Assembly: GCA_032717465.1 (NCBI GenBank)
Contig: JAVRFU010000123.1
Span: forward strand, 1-64,000
DNA: 64,000 bases
Source of the DNA: Coenobita brevimanus
Taxonomy: Eukaryota; Arthropoda; Malacostraca; Decapoda; Coenobitidae
Reading direction: 5' to 3'
Shown here: positions 10,261 to 20,176 of the stretch, in pieces
How positions within the stretch are numbered: the first letter of the stretch is position 1
Layout: each line of letters starts with the position of its first letter
Program-made: the position numbers and the translations under genes
Notes under the pieces: model-generated
Told to the model about the DNA's origin: nothing
Databases searched by the model: none
Seen by the model: only the letters and a program-made list of their open reading frames with translations

Positions 10261-10491
10261 CCATTCTGCAGAACTTCTGCCTATCAGAATGCTTTCATTC
10301 CCCGAACTGCATCTCTCTGGAACTCGCTTCCCCAGAGTTGTTTCCCTCCAGACTTCAACCTACAGCTGTTCAAGTCTAGCTGTTACAGATATTTTATGAA
10401 CAGAGGACACCAGTAATCTGGTGCATGGATTTTTTTTTTTAGTTCATTTGTTTCTCCTTCGTCTATTATGTTATAAAAAAAAAAAAAAAAA
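8512..10491 (+). mobile_element. Non-LTR retrotransposon, family 2, 5'-truncated, nested in mariner TIR (unit A)
   Basis: Starts abruptly in the coding region at 8,512 and ends in poly-A at 10,475-10,491. The flanking mariner sequence is CAGAAAG on the left and, after the poly-A, GTATCC, so a short target duplication AAAG may be hidden in the tail. Related to family 1 by RT motifs but clearly a different family. It is the younger insertion, since it interrupts the mariner terminal repeat. Confidence 0.88.
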
Positions 10492-10691
10492 GTATCCGAC
10501 CGTAGGTTCTAAAAAATTAAAGAGCTAACCTGTTGAGCTAGGACACTAATCCCCCCAAAAGTACGCCTCATTCTGACTTGACTCACGTAGCCCGGCGTTC
10601 TTTCTACTGCCTGAAACACTTTTCAAAGTCGGTTTTCGGTATCTCATGTAGGTACTTCGTCACATTCGTCATTGATCTCTTCTCTCGGATG

Positions 10692-11360
10692 AACGTTCTA
10701 CAGGACATGTTGGAGTGTGCAAATCGCGATCCATTCTTCCTGAAGACTGTTATCACTGCAGATGAGACTTCGCTGTACGTGTACGACCCAGCAACCAAAG
10801 CACAGCCATCCCAGTGGAAGCATGAAAGGTTGCATCGGCCAAAAAAAAAAAAAAAAGCATGACAGGTCTGCAGCAAGGTGAAATGCACTCGCATGTTATT
10901 TTTTTTTCGACTACCATGGTACTGTGCATCAAGAATATGCATTACGAGTAGGTCAGACTCTACCTCAATGTTATCTGTCGTCTTCATGACTCATATCGGC
11001 GGAAGAGATCAGAACTTTGGAAAGCTGCAAGTTGGAAGCTGCAGCATGACAACAACCCTGCCAATCCTTCTCAACTGACTCGTGAATTTTTGGCCAAGCA
11101 CAACATCCCGCAAGCCCAGCAGGCTCGCTACTCACCGGACATGGCTCCATGCTAATTTTGGTTATCCCCCATGTTCAAAACTCCGCTGAGGGGTTCCCGA
11201 CTTGAGACGAGAGCGGAGATCTTGATGCATCCGACGAAGCACCTGCAGGAGATACCGAAAACCGACTTTCAAAAAATGTTTCAATCCAGTGGAAAGAATG
11301 CTGGGCTGCGTGTGTCAAGTCAGAAGGGGACTACTTTGAGGGGATTAGTCCTAGCTGAAA
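10692..11360 (+). pseudogene. Mariner transposase remnant (unit A)
   Basis: Recognisable mariner motifs: LQDMLECANRDPFFLKTVIT, ADETSLYVYDPATKAQPSQW, then in other frames HDNNPANPSQL, SPDMAPC and EIPKTDFQ. Mariner transposases carry a DD34D triad: the first Asp is in TADET and the second in HDN, but the third position after SPDMAPC is a TAA stop. A long A run near 10,841-10,856 also shifts the frame. The N-terminal DNA-binding half is missing, replaced by the inverted 3' arm. Confidence 0.85.
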
Positions 11361-11420
11361 AGGTAAGCTATCTATTTTTTATAGAGCCTAAGATCTGATA
11401 CTTTCCGAACAGACTTCGTA

Positions 11421-12275
11421 TTTTGCAGCTACATTTAAACTGTAAGAAATCTGAACAGAAGGGCTTTCACATGCAAGAAGGAACTTGTATAGGATGAATG
11501 AAAGAGATGGAAGGAGAGAATAGTGAAGAATTAGCACTAAGCCATTACATGGCTATATGGCACTCTAGGAGTAGAGGGAAGGAAGAAACATTGAAGAATT
11601 TGCACCAAGTCATGATACGGTTATATGGCACTGCGGGAGTAGAGGAAAAATAAAGGCCCGAAGAAACAAGAAAGGCAGGACAGAGGAGCAGAAGAGGACA
11701 GGAAGAAAAGAAGGACTGGAGGAAAAAAAATGTAATCGCCTCACACGACATGGAGGGATACTTGGTAGGCATTCCCCCCTCCCCCCCTTCATAGGAGGTA
11801 TAAAAGAGCTGTGCAACGGCTGTGGCTGCAATATTGATGAGAGATGAGGTGTTGGACGCTGTGGTGTGGTGATGATGGTAACTGTAGCTGTGGTAAGAAT
11901 GCCAATAGTGACAAATAAGGGAGCGGTGATGATTACGGCTGCCGTGGCAGTGACAGTGATGGTATTTCGGGTGATAGTGACAGCTGAGGTAATGACAGTG
12001 ATACTCGTAGCTCCGTAGAGACAGCGGTTACTGTGGCCATGGTAGTGTTGATTACGGTATTTGTGATAATGATACTGATCATGGTGGCAATGGCAGTGGT
12101 GCAGTAGCAATATTGAAGGCAATGGAAGTGATAGTAATGATCAAGATCGACCACGCCGAATATCTGCCAGGGGTGACAATGGTTTATATAATCTGGCAAT
12201 ACTGGTGATGACGGTATACTACTGTTTTTTACACCTGTGCTTATGAAACTCAAGGGGTTGTTTTTTGTTCCGACC

Positions 12276-12278
<3 letters not shown>
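11421..12278. other. Purine-rich spacer and degenerate GTGATG-type repeat
   Basis: From about 11,460 to 11,735 the plus strand is rich in AGGAAG/AGAGGA. From 11,840 to 12,150 it is a degenerate mixture of GTGATGATGG, TGGTAACTGTAG and GTGACAGTGATGG phrases. Frames through it encode only His/Thr/Ile or Val/Met-rich low complexity. No gene is called. Confidence 0.6.

Positions 12279-12321
<43 letters not shown>
12279..12321. repeat. (TG)n microsatellite
   Basis: Pure TG run; partner at 53,653-53,694. Confidence 0.97.
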
Positions 12322-12322
<1 letters not shown>

Positions 12323-12563
12323 ACGCGTTTCCAAACCACCAAGGAGGTAGCGTCGTGGCTCGTTTTTATTCAAGTGGTGTCCCTGCCCTGACCTGACCTG
12401 CCAGGAGGGGTCACGTCAGGGCAGGCCTAGTCCACCGGGTGCAGGCAGTGTTGCCACTACTGCTACCCAACCTACTCTGACCTAACAAACCCAACATTAA
12501 CAAATTTAGCTGAAGCTTCTTAACTCAGACTGATGAAGTGACTTTACTGAAGCTGGTTATCTT

Positions 12564-12740
12564 ACCTGACATTATCAGACTTAACTGAGAGTTCTTATCA
12601 CTGACTAAGTGTTATGGCCAAAATGTGTTATTCCCCTCCCCCCATCTAAGCTAACCTAACTAGAAACCAGAAAATACTTACCTGCCCTTGGGTGATCCTT
12701 AGTCCTGTTGTCGTCCGTAAACTGTACTCACCTCCAGTTG
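12564..12740 (-). promoter_or_regulatory. Cluster of consensus 5' splice-site sequences, minus strand
   Basis: Reading the minus strand, three strong donor-like sites follow one another: GGAG/GTGAGTAC (GT at 12,730-12,731), GGGCAG/GTAAGTATTTT (GT at 12,680-12,681) and GTCAG/GTAAGATAAC (GT at 12,564-12,565). This could be a first exon with alternative donors of a minus-strand host gene, or chance. No coding exon is seen next to them, and the surrounding 12,322-13,160 shows nothing else recognisable. Duplicated in unit B near 53,937-54,113. Confidence 0.25.
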
Positions 12741-13162
12741 TCCCTCTCACAAATCACATCAATTATAGACAACATGGAATTAGAAGTGTGGGCACTGAGA
12801 AGGAAGTGAGAGACAATAGTGGCTAGGACAGCAATGATATTATTGTATTGGATATTCAACATTAACAGAAAACTAAAAAAAAAAAGTTTACACCAAGAGT
12901 TGTACGTAAAAGGTGCGATTACTCTGGTAGGGACTTACTGAGAATGGACAATAGGCAACCAGTTAAGATGGCCTGACGGGAGTCAATGGGGGGATAGAGG
13001 GCCCGAGCGAGACAAAGCTTCAGATGGAAAGATGCATGTCAAGCCAGATAATCTGGCAAGTGGATGGAGGACACGGCAGACAGAAGACAGTGGAGGAGGT
13101 GCACAATACCAACCAACCCAGACTGGGAATAAGGCCAAGAAGAATAACACGGAATTAGAAAG

Positions 13163-13735
13163 CAAACGGTGATAGTGCTGGCTTTGGTAGTGATGGTGAA
13201 AGTTGTTGTAGTGGTAATTAAGGTAGTGATGGTGATAATGGTAGCTGTGTGTATGATAATGATAGTGGTTATTGTGATACTGACGATGGTACTCGCTCTG
13301 ATAGTGATGATAATGGCTATAGTTCTAGTAGTAATGATGACTATAGTATGCGTTGTGGTGTTGGATCAGGTAATGTTAGTAACAGTGGTAGTCTTGGTAG
13401 TGATGGTGACTGTAGTATTCGTGGTAATGGTGGATGTGGTAGTTGCGGTAATGATGTTTATAGTAGCATCCGAGGTACTGTTGTGATAGTGGTATTTATG
13501 GTAGTGATGGTGACTATAGTATTTGTGGTAGTGGTTGATATGGTAAGTTTAGTAGATGTGGTATTATTAGCATCTGAGGTAATGTTAGTGATAGTGGTAG
13601 TCTTGATAGTGAATATAATGACTGTGGCAACTGTGACTGTAGCGGTGATAATGATGCTCATTATGGTGGTAGCGAGAGAGGTGAGCTTGTCTGCTGTAGT
13701 ATCGATGTTCACTATATTGTGGTGGTAGTAATGAT
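13163..13735. repeat. Degenerate GTAGTGATGGTGATAGTG-like repeat, unit A
   Basis: About 570 bp built from shuffled GTG, GTA, ATG and GAT triplets, such as GGTAGTGATGGTGA and GTGATAGTGG, with no fixed period. All frames translate to Val/Met/Ile-rich or Gly/Asp/Ser-rich low complexity. It is a cryptic repeat, not a gene. Unit B (54,539-55,108) differs by a few substitutions. Confidence 0.8.
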
Positions 13736-13813
13736 TTACACAGGCCCAGCTGAAGCACTAACAATGATGTTAAAATTATGGAAATATTGTTGTGGCAGGA
13801 ATGGTGATGAAGG

Positions 13814-13816
<3 letters not shown>

Positions 13817-13848
<32 letters not shown>
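13817..13848. repeat. (TG)n microsatellite
   Basis: Pure TG run; partner at 55,189-55,220. The next 430 bp (13,849-14,284) show no clear feature. Confidence 0.95.
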
Positions 13849-13849
<1 letters not shown>

Positions 13850-14284
13850 TGCTGGGCTGACGTGTGTGACAGTGCTCTGTTAATATGACGGTTTACAGCT
13901 AACTCAAGAACCGAGCTGCCGTAGTTATGTAACAGGCAAAGGAAGACCACATAGTGCATACGTACAGGCAAGTAAGAACTTACTAAACTCTGAATATATT
14001 GTCTAATAACTGAAATCCAGTTTTGTTGGATAGGCAAGTCTTCAAAGCGCCATCTATCCACACACTTTTGTTTTTACCGCTGTGCCTCGCCCTGACCTCC
14101 TTGGTAAACAACCCGAACTTAAGAATTTGTTCAGTATGTCAACACGGTAACATAATTAACACTCTTAGGCTCCGTTATTCACTCCTTGCTGACAAAATAT
14201 CCGGCGCTATGTGGAGCGGAATATTAGAGTTTTCCCGATCATGATGAGTATTATGATGACGATATTAATGTATACAAATTCACA

Positions 14285-14582
14285 ACCCGTCTGGCAGCAA
14301 ACTCTCATCCCTTTTCTGTCCAACTCTCTAATGCAAGAGTTAACCGTTACTCCCAGTCTTTCATTCATGCAACAGGTCAGCTCTGGAACTGTCTCCCTCT
14401 GTCTGTATTTCCTGCTGCCTATGATCTCCAGTCTTTCAAACGCAGTGTGTCCAGGCATCTCAAAATGATCGGATCTTGAATTTGGCTCTCTATTGTATTT
14501 TGTTTTTCTCTTGGAGGGAACTGTTACTGCGGGCTCATGGCCTTTGGTTCCTTCTTCCTCGCATAAAAAAAAAAAAAAAAAA
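14285..14582 (+). mobile_element. Short 3' tail copy of family-1 non-LTR element (unit A)
   Basis: Matches the last ~300 bp of family 1 from ACCCGTCTGGCAGC through the stop of ORF2 (SRHLKMIGS), the 3' UTR and CTTCCTCGCAT to poly-A at 14,565-14,582. Very similar to the longer copies, so a recent, heavily 5'-truncated insertion. Target duplications are not obvious. Confidence 0.9.
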
Positions 14583-14690
14583 TGAATATAATCATACGGC
14601 AGTGACTGAAATATTATGAGAGGGTAAGTGGATACGATATTAACTGTGGCAATCCTTTACTCACTCCCACCGGCATTAAACCACTTGGCA

Positions 14691-14924
14691 TCAGTTGCAA
14701 TAGAATAGTTCAGTTGTTCCATTAGCCATACCATTAGCAGCAAGATTCCATTCCTGGCCTGTGGGGTAAACAAATGACCAGAACCAAATGCCGCGGTGCT
14801 TGCCGCCAACATCACAGAAACATTCACCAGAGAAATGACCCGGATTATTCTGTACAATGGTATTTTTATATGAACATTCGGAAAGTGCTTCTGTATTTGC
14901 ATAACCTATGTTCTGTAGATTCAT
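14691..14924 (-). CDS. Possible exon of unknown gene (Cys/Trp-rich), unit A
   Basis: A 77-residue minus-strand frame with non-repetitive, gene-like composition: CSYKNTIVQN, GECFCDVGGKHRGIWFW, then VYPTGQEWNLAANG and a C-terminal ELFYCN. Cysteines, tryptophans and two Asn-x-Thr/Ser-like sites suggest a secreted domain. The ATG is followed by CTACAG/AAC, which could be a splice acceptor, so this may be the last exon of a spliced gene. I do not recognise the family. It could also be chance: no other exon was found nearby. Confidence 0.25.
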   Translation of the reverse strand: MNLQNIGYANTEALSECSYKNTIVQNNPGHFSGECFCDVGGKHRGIWFWSFVYPTGQEWNLAANGMANGTTELFYCN

Positions 14925-14976
14925 AATTTCCTCTCATACTGAGATATTAATCATACATGGTCGGTTGTGGCAAAAA

Positions 14977-14982
<6 letters not shown>

Positions 14983-15067
<85 letters not shown>
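14983..15067. repeat. Compound (AT)n(GT)n microsatellite
   Basis: AT run to about 15,036 continuing as GT to 15,067; partner at 56,355-56,443. Confidence 0.97.
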
Positions 15068-15072
<5 letters not shown>

Positions 15073-17523
15073 AAATTCTGAATAAAGTTTTATACCACGG
15101 GTGAAGAATCTTCAATAATGTCAACTCATAAATTTTCGCTATACTGGCTGGTACTGTATATGAGATTTTATTAACAGTTAGTGCATAACTGTAGTTGGCA
15201 AAAAATTAGTTTTCTCAAAAGGAAAAATGTACAGAACTATTCTGCTTTGTGAAAATTTTTCCTATGACAAACAAGTTTATCTTTATGTATCTTTAGAAAT
15301 TAATATACTCAACCAAACTTTATGGTGAACAAATATTTAGTCTAAATGGTAATTCTGAAAAAAAAAAAAAAAAATCCACTAAGACAAATCAAATTCGGGG
15401 AGCATGGCAACAAACTATTTTTCCTCACGTATATTTCCTCCTTTCCTGCCGTGAGTGCTGTCCTCTGCCTTCCTCATCTTCAACAGGATGACTCAAATTC
15501 ACGACTTACACTTCCTGCACCGAGGCCAACTCGGGGGAATGTGTCTGGTAGGATCCTAAGCTCTTGCATGTTTTCTGGGTCCGTATGTACAGTACAGTTA
15601 TCATTTTTCCCGTTGTATCTCCCCAGCCCTACACAAATGACAGGGGAGGGGGAAGGGGGGTTGGGTGGGGGTCGGTGGGTGTATGATGGTATTATGTCTG
15701 ATATTGTATTCCCTTGTACCGTCCTTTTTGTTTTACTTATGGATACGTGAGGTGTGGATGTGTTTAGGTTGCAAGAGGGAGGTAGGCTCGGTCAGGGTGA
15801 CTTTGCCCTTACCGTGTACAACCTCACTTCGTTCTGTATACCAAACTCAATATTTTCTTTGGATCATCATGATCACCCGTCTGCCTGTATAACACAACTT
15901 TACCCTCGCCTCACAACGCTTCTACTCCCTCTCACAACTTTCTTTCCATCAACCTATCTACCTTTTTACCAGTCAATTAACAGATCGATCTTGTCTTTCT
16001 ATCCAGCTACCTATTTATCTAGACAGTCAGTTATCTATATCAGTTTGTCACCCTCAATTTTACACGAAAAAGATTGTTCGAGAGCTTGAACTCACAATTT
16101 TGTGCCTGAAGGAGCGGGTCATATTTGGCCATAGTTGTTCACAATCGTAGGTTATGTTGTACTCTGATATACCTGGAAGTAACAAAACTAAAAATTGCCA
16201 ATGTCATTCAATAGCCTTGTGATAATGAAAGATCCCACTCTTAAGGTTCTTCATTCCACAATAACACACTTTGCAGTAATGATACATATTTTTCCTAGTT
16301 CATTTCATCAACATTACACGTGTACCGCAGACATAACGCTGCGTGAGGCCTCTCATTCCGACACTCCTCCAGTACTTAACATCTTTCACTATGATGGCGT
16401 CCCTTTATTTTAATCAGACTAACACCAGACAACTTCACCCATCTTAGGAAGGACCTGTTGGTGACGGTGTTCCTGCAGCTCATATCTCTCCTCTTCAGCT
16501 TGGAAGTCCCTCATAATATGAACAGAATCGTCAGGAGGTAACAAAACTATAAAAACCGGTATCCTGTGACTGATCTGGTTATTTCCTTCGCTATGATAAC
16601 GTATTTTTCATATCAGTCTCTCTAGCATCAGATTATTCTATTCAACGATTTTGTTGAATTCTGTATCAAATATTGCTGACTAAGACTGCATTAAACCCTA
16701 GCAGTTGGAGCAGTGTCTTCTGAGCTGAATACAATCGTCTGGTGATGTCGTCACCATGCCGAAACGGTTACTACTGACTTGACTCTAAGTTCACTTTCAG
16801 GTCGGGACATCTCATGTATTCTATTCCTGATAATGACACACGACTAGATTCAACTGAGCATGAACCGTTGGAGGCTAAGCATTATTTGTATTAATATTAA
16901 CTCTGTCATGGTGGCGACAATTCTGCATTGGTATTCCAGTCAAGCTGACACTGAAACATTATAATCAGCTGGAGATCAGTCTTAGTACACCGTGCGTATT
17001 AAATTAAATATACCAAATTTTACAGAACTGAATGACGTACGATTGTGTTCTTTTAAAGAGAACTAACACTATTTCGTCCTTAATAAACCATGGTGGATTT
17101 GTGATAGTCAAGTCAATCAGAATGCATCAGTGCAGTGAATTGTGAATATTCTAAGGGAATTAGCAACGGTGATATGGCTCCGTCCACGCTGACTACTGAT
17201 ATCTCCGCTCTTTCGTTCTCGCATTCTTGCTATTATATGATCTCTCTCTCTCTCTCATGTATTATTTGAGCGTACTAATGATGACATCACAGCATTGAGG
17301 CTTAGGTATATACCAATGTATTACAGAAATAATCCCAGTAGATGTAAGTTAGCACAATTATTTCAAAGTAATAGCTATGTCATACAGTGCAAAGTAGCAT
17401 TATTCGTCAAGCCTGTAATTAATATTTTTAGGTAATTTGTATTGATAACCCGAGGATACACTATACTGTGTACTAAAATCGGGAGGTGTGCTCCATACTT
17501 TGTATAAAGTCTGAGCCTAATAA

Positions 17524-17530
<7 letters not shown>
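15068..17530. other. Non-repetitive stretch, no gene recognised
   Basis: About 2.4 kb of ordinary AT-rich sequence. Short open frames here have no recognisable domains. An A run lies at about 15,358-15,374 and a GGGGAGGGGG-rich patch near 15,645-15,680. Duplicated almost base for base at 56,444-58,905. Confidence 0.5.

Positions 17531-17578
<48 letters not shown>
17531..17578. repeat. (CT)n microsatellite
   Basis: Pure CT run; partner at 58,906-58,956. Confidence 0.97.
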
Positions 17579-17581
<3 letters not shown>

Positions 17582-17801
17582 CGTCAAGCGCTCTTTTTCA
17601 TCCTTTTCTCTCTCTCTCTTCCATCCATTGAAGCCACATCTTCCATTCCCCGCCTCCCACCTATTTTTGGCCCCGCCGGTGCCTCTCACTTTCATCGATT
17701 TACTGCTTTACATTGAGGGTGTGAAGATGGGCAGGTGTGTTGGGTGAGAGTTATTGCAGAATACTGCAGGAGAAGAGAGGAATAAGTGAGCATGGTTTAA
17801 G

Positions 17802-18135
17802 TTCGGTTACGTTACGGTTGGTTTGGCTGTGTTGGGTGACATCAGGTTAGGTGCATTTTTGATGCCTATAAGGTGAGATGTGGTTACATTAGGTTAGGTT
17901 ATACTGTATTAAGTTTGGTGGAGTTAGGTTTGACTAATGTAGGCTAGCTCAGGATACAGCAGATTAAACTGGAATACATTTGGCTTATGTTGGTTAGGGT
18001 ATACTGAACTAGATTAGTTAAGCCTGATTGAGTTTTAGTTGGGTTAGGGTAGGTTAGATTAGTAAAGTTGAGGTTAAGTTAACCTACATTAGATTAGAAT
18101 AGTTTGCTGAAGTTAGGTTTTAATAGGTTATGTGG
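17802..18135. repeat. Degenerate GGTTAGGTTA-type repeat tract, unit A
   Basis: Repeated variants of GGTTAGG, TTAGGTTA, GGTTAGGGTAGG and AGGTTAAGTTAACC. Arthropod telomeres are usually TTAGG, but this is too irregular to be telomeric; GGTTA-rich interspersed tracts of this kind are common in arthropod genomes. It lies just upstream of the Gypsy insertion. Confidence 0.6.
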
Positions 18136-18296
18136 AACTGGGCATAGGATGATGATGGATATGAGGCTGAGTGGCACATTGGCGGAGGGGTCGCAAAATG
18201 CAAGGTTAGGGAGAGCAATGCCGACATTTTTTTTTTGTTTTTTTGAAAACTTTGAAATAACCCTCTACTGAATTCAGATAATCACACAGTACCCAT

Positions 18297-19083
18297 TGTT
18301 ACGGAACAGAGAAAGATAATGTACACTTTAAGTGAGAATACTAAAAAATCACTACTGTCCCGTAAGGTTCCAGGTTCAAAACAAAAGAGTTAGGTAAAAT
18401 TACAAGTTAAAGTTTAATGCTCAAACTAACAACAAAACATTCAGGACTCATAAGGTATGTAATGGCAAAAAACAGGTTAAATATATGGTTAACTGCAATA
18501 GCCTCCATTAACAGGAAATTAGCAAGAGTAAATTTATCTAAGTCAGCCCTGATAAAATTAGAAAACCGGATAATACTCAGTGAATGCAAGATATATTATT
18601 ACAGATACAAAATATTATCAAAAATGACTGTCATAAAAACACATGAATCACAAAAACCTCACTAGGCCTACGAATTAACACCCCATGCTATACAGTACAA
18701 GAACAAAATGCAATAACACTTGTACTCAAATTACACAGCTGCTAGATGGTCGGAGACTTCCTGAGCACTCACAATACTAACAACTGTACAGGGAGGACAG
18801 AGATGTGAGCAAAATGAGGAGTAGATCTAAGTGGCAATTAATGCAGAGACTGAGCTCATTATATAGGGGCCGGCAGAGCTTGATACAACTTGTAAGAAGG
18901 ACGTGCAAATGAAGCCAGAGGGGACAAAGAGTTGACACTCCTGCTCTGAACAACAGAAAGAACGACTTACTCTACTATAAGGGAGGAGAGGGGGAGTAAG
19001 GTAGAACACGCTCGTGATCAAACATGCAGCATACTGTACGTTAGAATTACACAAAGGATGATGAAATCATAGGCTATGTAACA
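18297..19083 (-). repeat. 3' LTR of Gypsy element (unit A)
   Basis: 787 bp, about 97-99% identical by eye to 23,794-24,581, with TATATAA on the minus strand at 18,859-18,865. It lacks the internal ~64-bp duplication and another ~25-bp block found in the LTR at 41,404-42,282. Confidence 0.93.
18859..18865 (-). promoter_or_regulatory. LTR TATA box
   Basis: TATATAA on the minus strand within the LTR, at the same relative place as in the other LTRs. Confidence 0.55.
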
Positions 19084-19096
19084 CCTCCCCACAAAG
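19084..19096 (-). promoter_or_regulatory. Polypurine tract of Gypsy element
   Basis: Minus strand CTTTGTGGGGAGG directly adjoining the 3' LTR; the same sequence precedes the LTR at 41,404. It primes plus-strand DNA synthesis in LTR elements. Confidence 0.8.
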
Positions 19097-19144
19097 AAAA
19101 AGAAATTTACAAAGGAAATTTCTTATTACTCTAAAACAATCTGT

Positions 19145-19700
19145 CTAAAGTCTAGATAAGCAATCTGCAATAACATTTTCTTTCCCCTTGACATGTCGTA
19201 TGTCTAATGAATACTCCTGAAGAAGTAGACTCCATCTTGTCAATCTCTGATTTTTATCTTTAAACTTACTAAGGAATTTCAGTGGGTTATGATCAGTATA
19301 AATGACTATGGGGTCAAAACCAGAACACAAACAAAATGAAAAATGCTGTAAACCCAAAATCAAGGCCAAAAGCTTTCTCAATAGTTGAGTAATTCTTTTG
19401 AGGTGGAGTGAACTTCTTACTGTAATAAGATACAGGGTGTTCAATACCCTGATCATCCTCTTGCAGCAAAACAGCCCCAGCTCCTGTATCACTTGCATCA
19501 ACAGCAATCTTAAAAGGCTTAGCAAAATTTGGAGTAGCGAGCACTGGCTGACTTAATAGGATAGCTTTAAGTTTGCTGAAAGAGGATTCACAATCATCGG
19601 CCCAGACAAATTTAACTCCCTTTTTCAGTAGGTCTGTAAGTGGTGATACAAGAATTGAAAAGTTAAGAACAAATCTCCTGTAATAACCTACCATTCCCAA
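19145..19700 (-). pseudogene. Gypsy RT C-terminus and RNase H, frameshifted (unit A)
   Basis: Two overlapping frames. The first (19,700-19,314) has FLGMVGYYRRF, DLLKKGVKFVW, AVDASDTGAGAVLLQ (start of RNase H) and SYYSKKFTPPQKNYSTIEK. The second (19,525-19,145) has LLALILGLQHF, YTDHNPLKFL, RLTRWSLLLQEY and ENVIADCLSRL at the end. Compared with the intact frame at 40,561-41,361, two bases (AG) are missing in GAGAAAGAGCTT near 19,375, which causes the shift. RNase H is the last domain: the stop lies about 60 bp from the PPT and LTR, so no integrase follows. Confidence 0.9.
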
Positions 19701-19792
19701 AAATCTTTGTAGCTCTTTCCTACTTTTAGGTCTGGGAAGATCACTTATAACCTGAACCTTAGCTCCTGGTGGTGCAACATGTCCATCACCAA

Positions 19793-20176
19793 TTACGTAC
19801 CCAAGGTACTGAACTTTAGCTTGACCAAACTCACACTTTGATAATTAGCTACAAGATTAGCCTGAACCAAACGCTCAAGAAATTTTCTGACATGGCATAG
19901 GTGATCTTTCCAGTTGTCACTGAAGATTAATACATCATCAATATAAACAACACACCCTGCCAAACCCTCTGTTATAACATTCATGAGCTTCTGAAAAGTG
20001 GCTGGTGCATTCTTCATACCATATGGCATTACAGAACATGCAAAAGTCTTTCCTAGTGTTATAAAACATGAGATCTCCCTAGCACGTTCAGTCATAGGTA
20101 CTTGCCAGTATCCCTTTAACAAATCAAACTTACTTATGTACCTAGCCTTTCCGATCTTGTCTATGCAATCTTCCAC
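19793..20176 (-). pseudogene. Gypsy reverse transcriptase palm segment (unit A)
   Basis: Contains KFDLLKGYWQVPM with the first catalytic Asp, MPYGMKNAPATFQ and VVYIDDVLIFSDN with the YIDD box. The N-terminal side is out of frame with the RT start near 20,170 (one base missing within CAGACACCCTCTCC). The C-terminal side goes out of frame after ANLVAN, where one T is missing compared with 40,645-40,660. All catalytic residues are present, so only frame breaks inactivate it. Confidence 0.9.

Larger units (their letters stand above)
8492..11420 (+). mobile_element. Fold-back mariner split by a nested non-LTR element (unit A)
   Basis: The left terminal repeat starts at TA 8,492-8,493 with CGAGGTCTCCTCAGAAAG, is interrupted by a retrotransposon at 8,512-10,491, and resumes at 10,492 with GTATCCGACCGTAGG. 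The right end reads TGATACTTTCCGAACAGAC then TTCGTA, ending at TA 11,419-11,420, and is the imperfect reverse complement of the rejoined left end. The left interior (10,492 to about 10,691) is an inverted copy of the right interior (about 11,208-11,420), so the 5' part of the transposase gene has been replaced by an inverted 3' end. Confidence 0.85.

Noticed and set aside
12671..12690. U1 snRNA gene suggested by ATACTTACCTG
   Set aside because: Only the 5' end resembles U1; the rest does not, and the match is explained by a donor site on the other strand.
13169..14061. Val/Met-rich and Thr/Ile-rich frames on both strands
   Set aside because: They follow directly from the GTG/GAT/GTA cryptic repeat and the TG microsatellite; no start context, domain or balanced composition.
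17802..18135. Interstitial telomere
   Set aside because: GGTTAG-like motifs are irregular and interspersed with other sequence, and similar patches occur at 24,655 and 33,285.
19145..20176. Programmed ribosomal frameshifting as the reason for split RT and RNase H frames
   Set aside because: The breaks fall in the middle of domains and are absent from the related copy at 40,561-41,361, so they are ordinary 1- and 2-base deletions.
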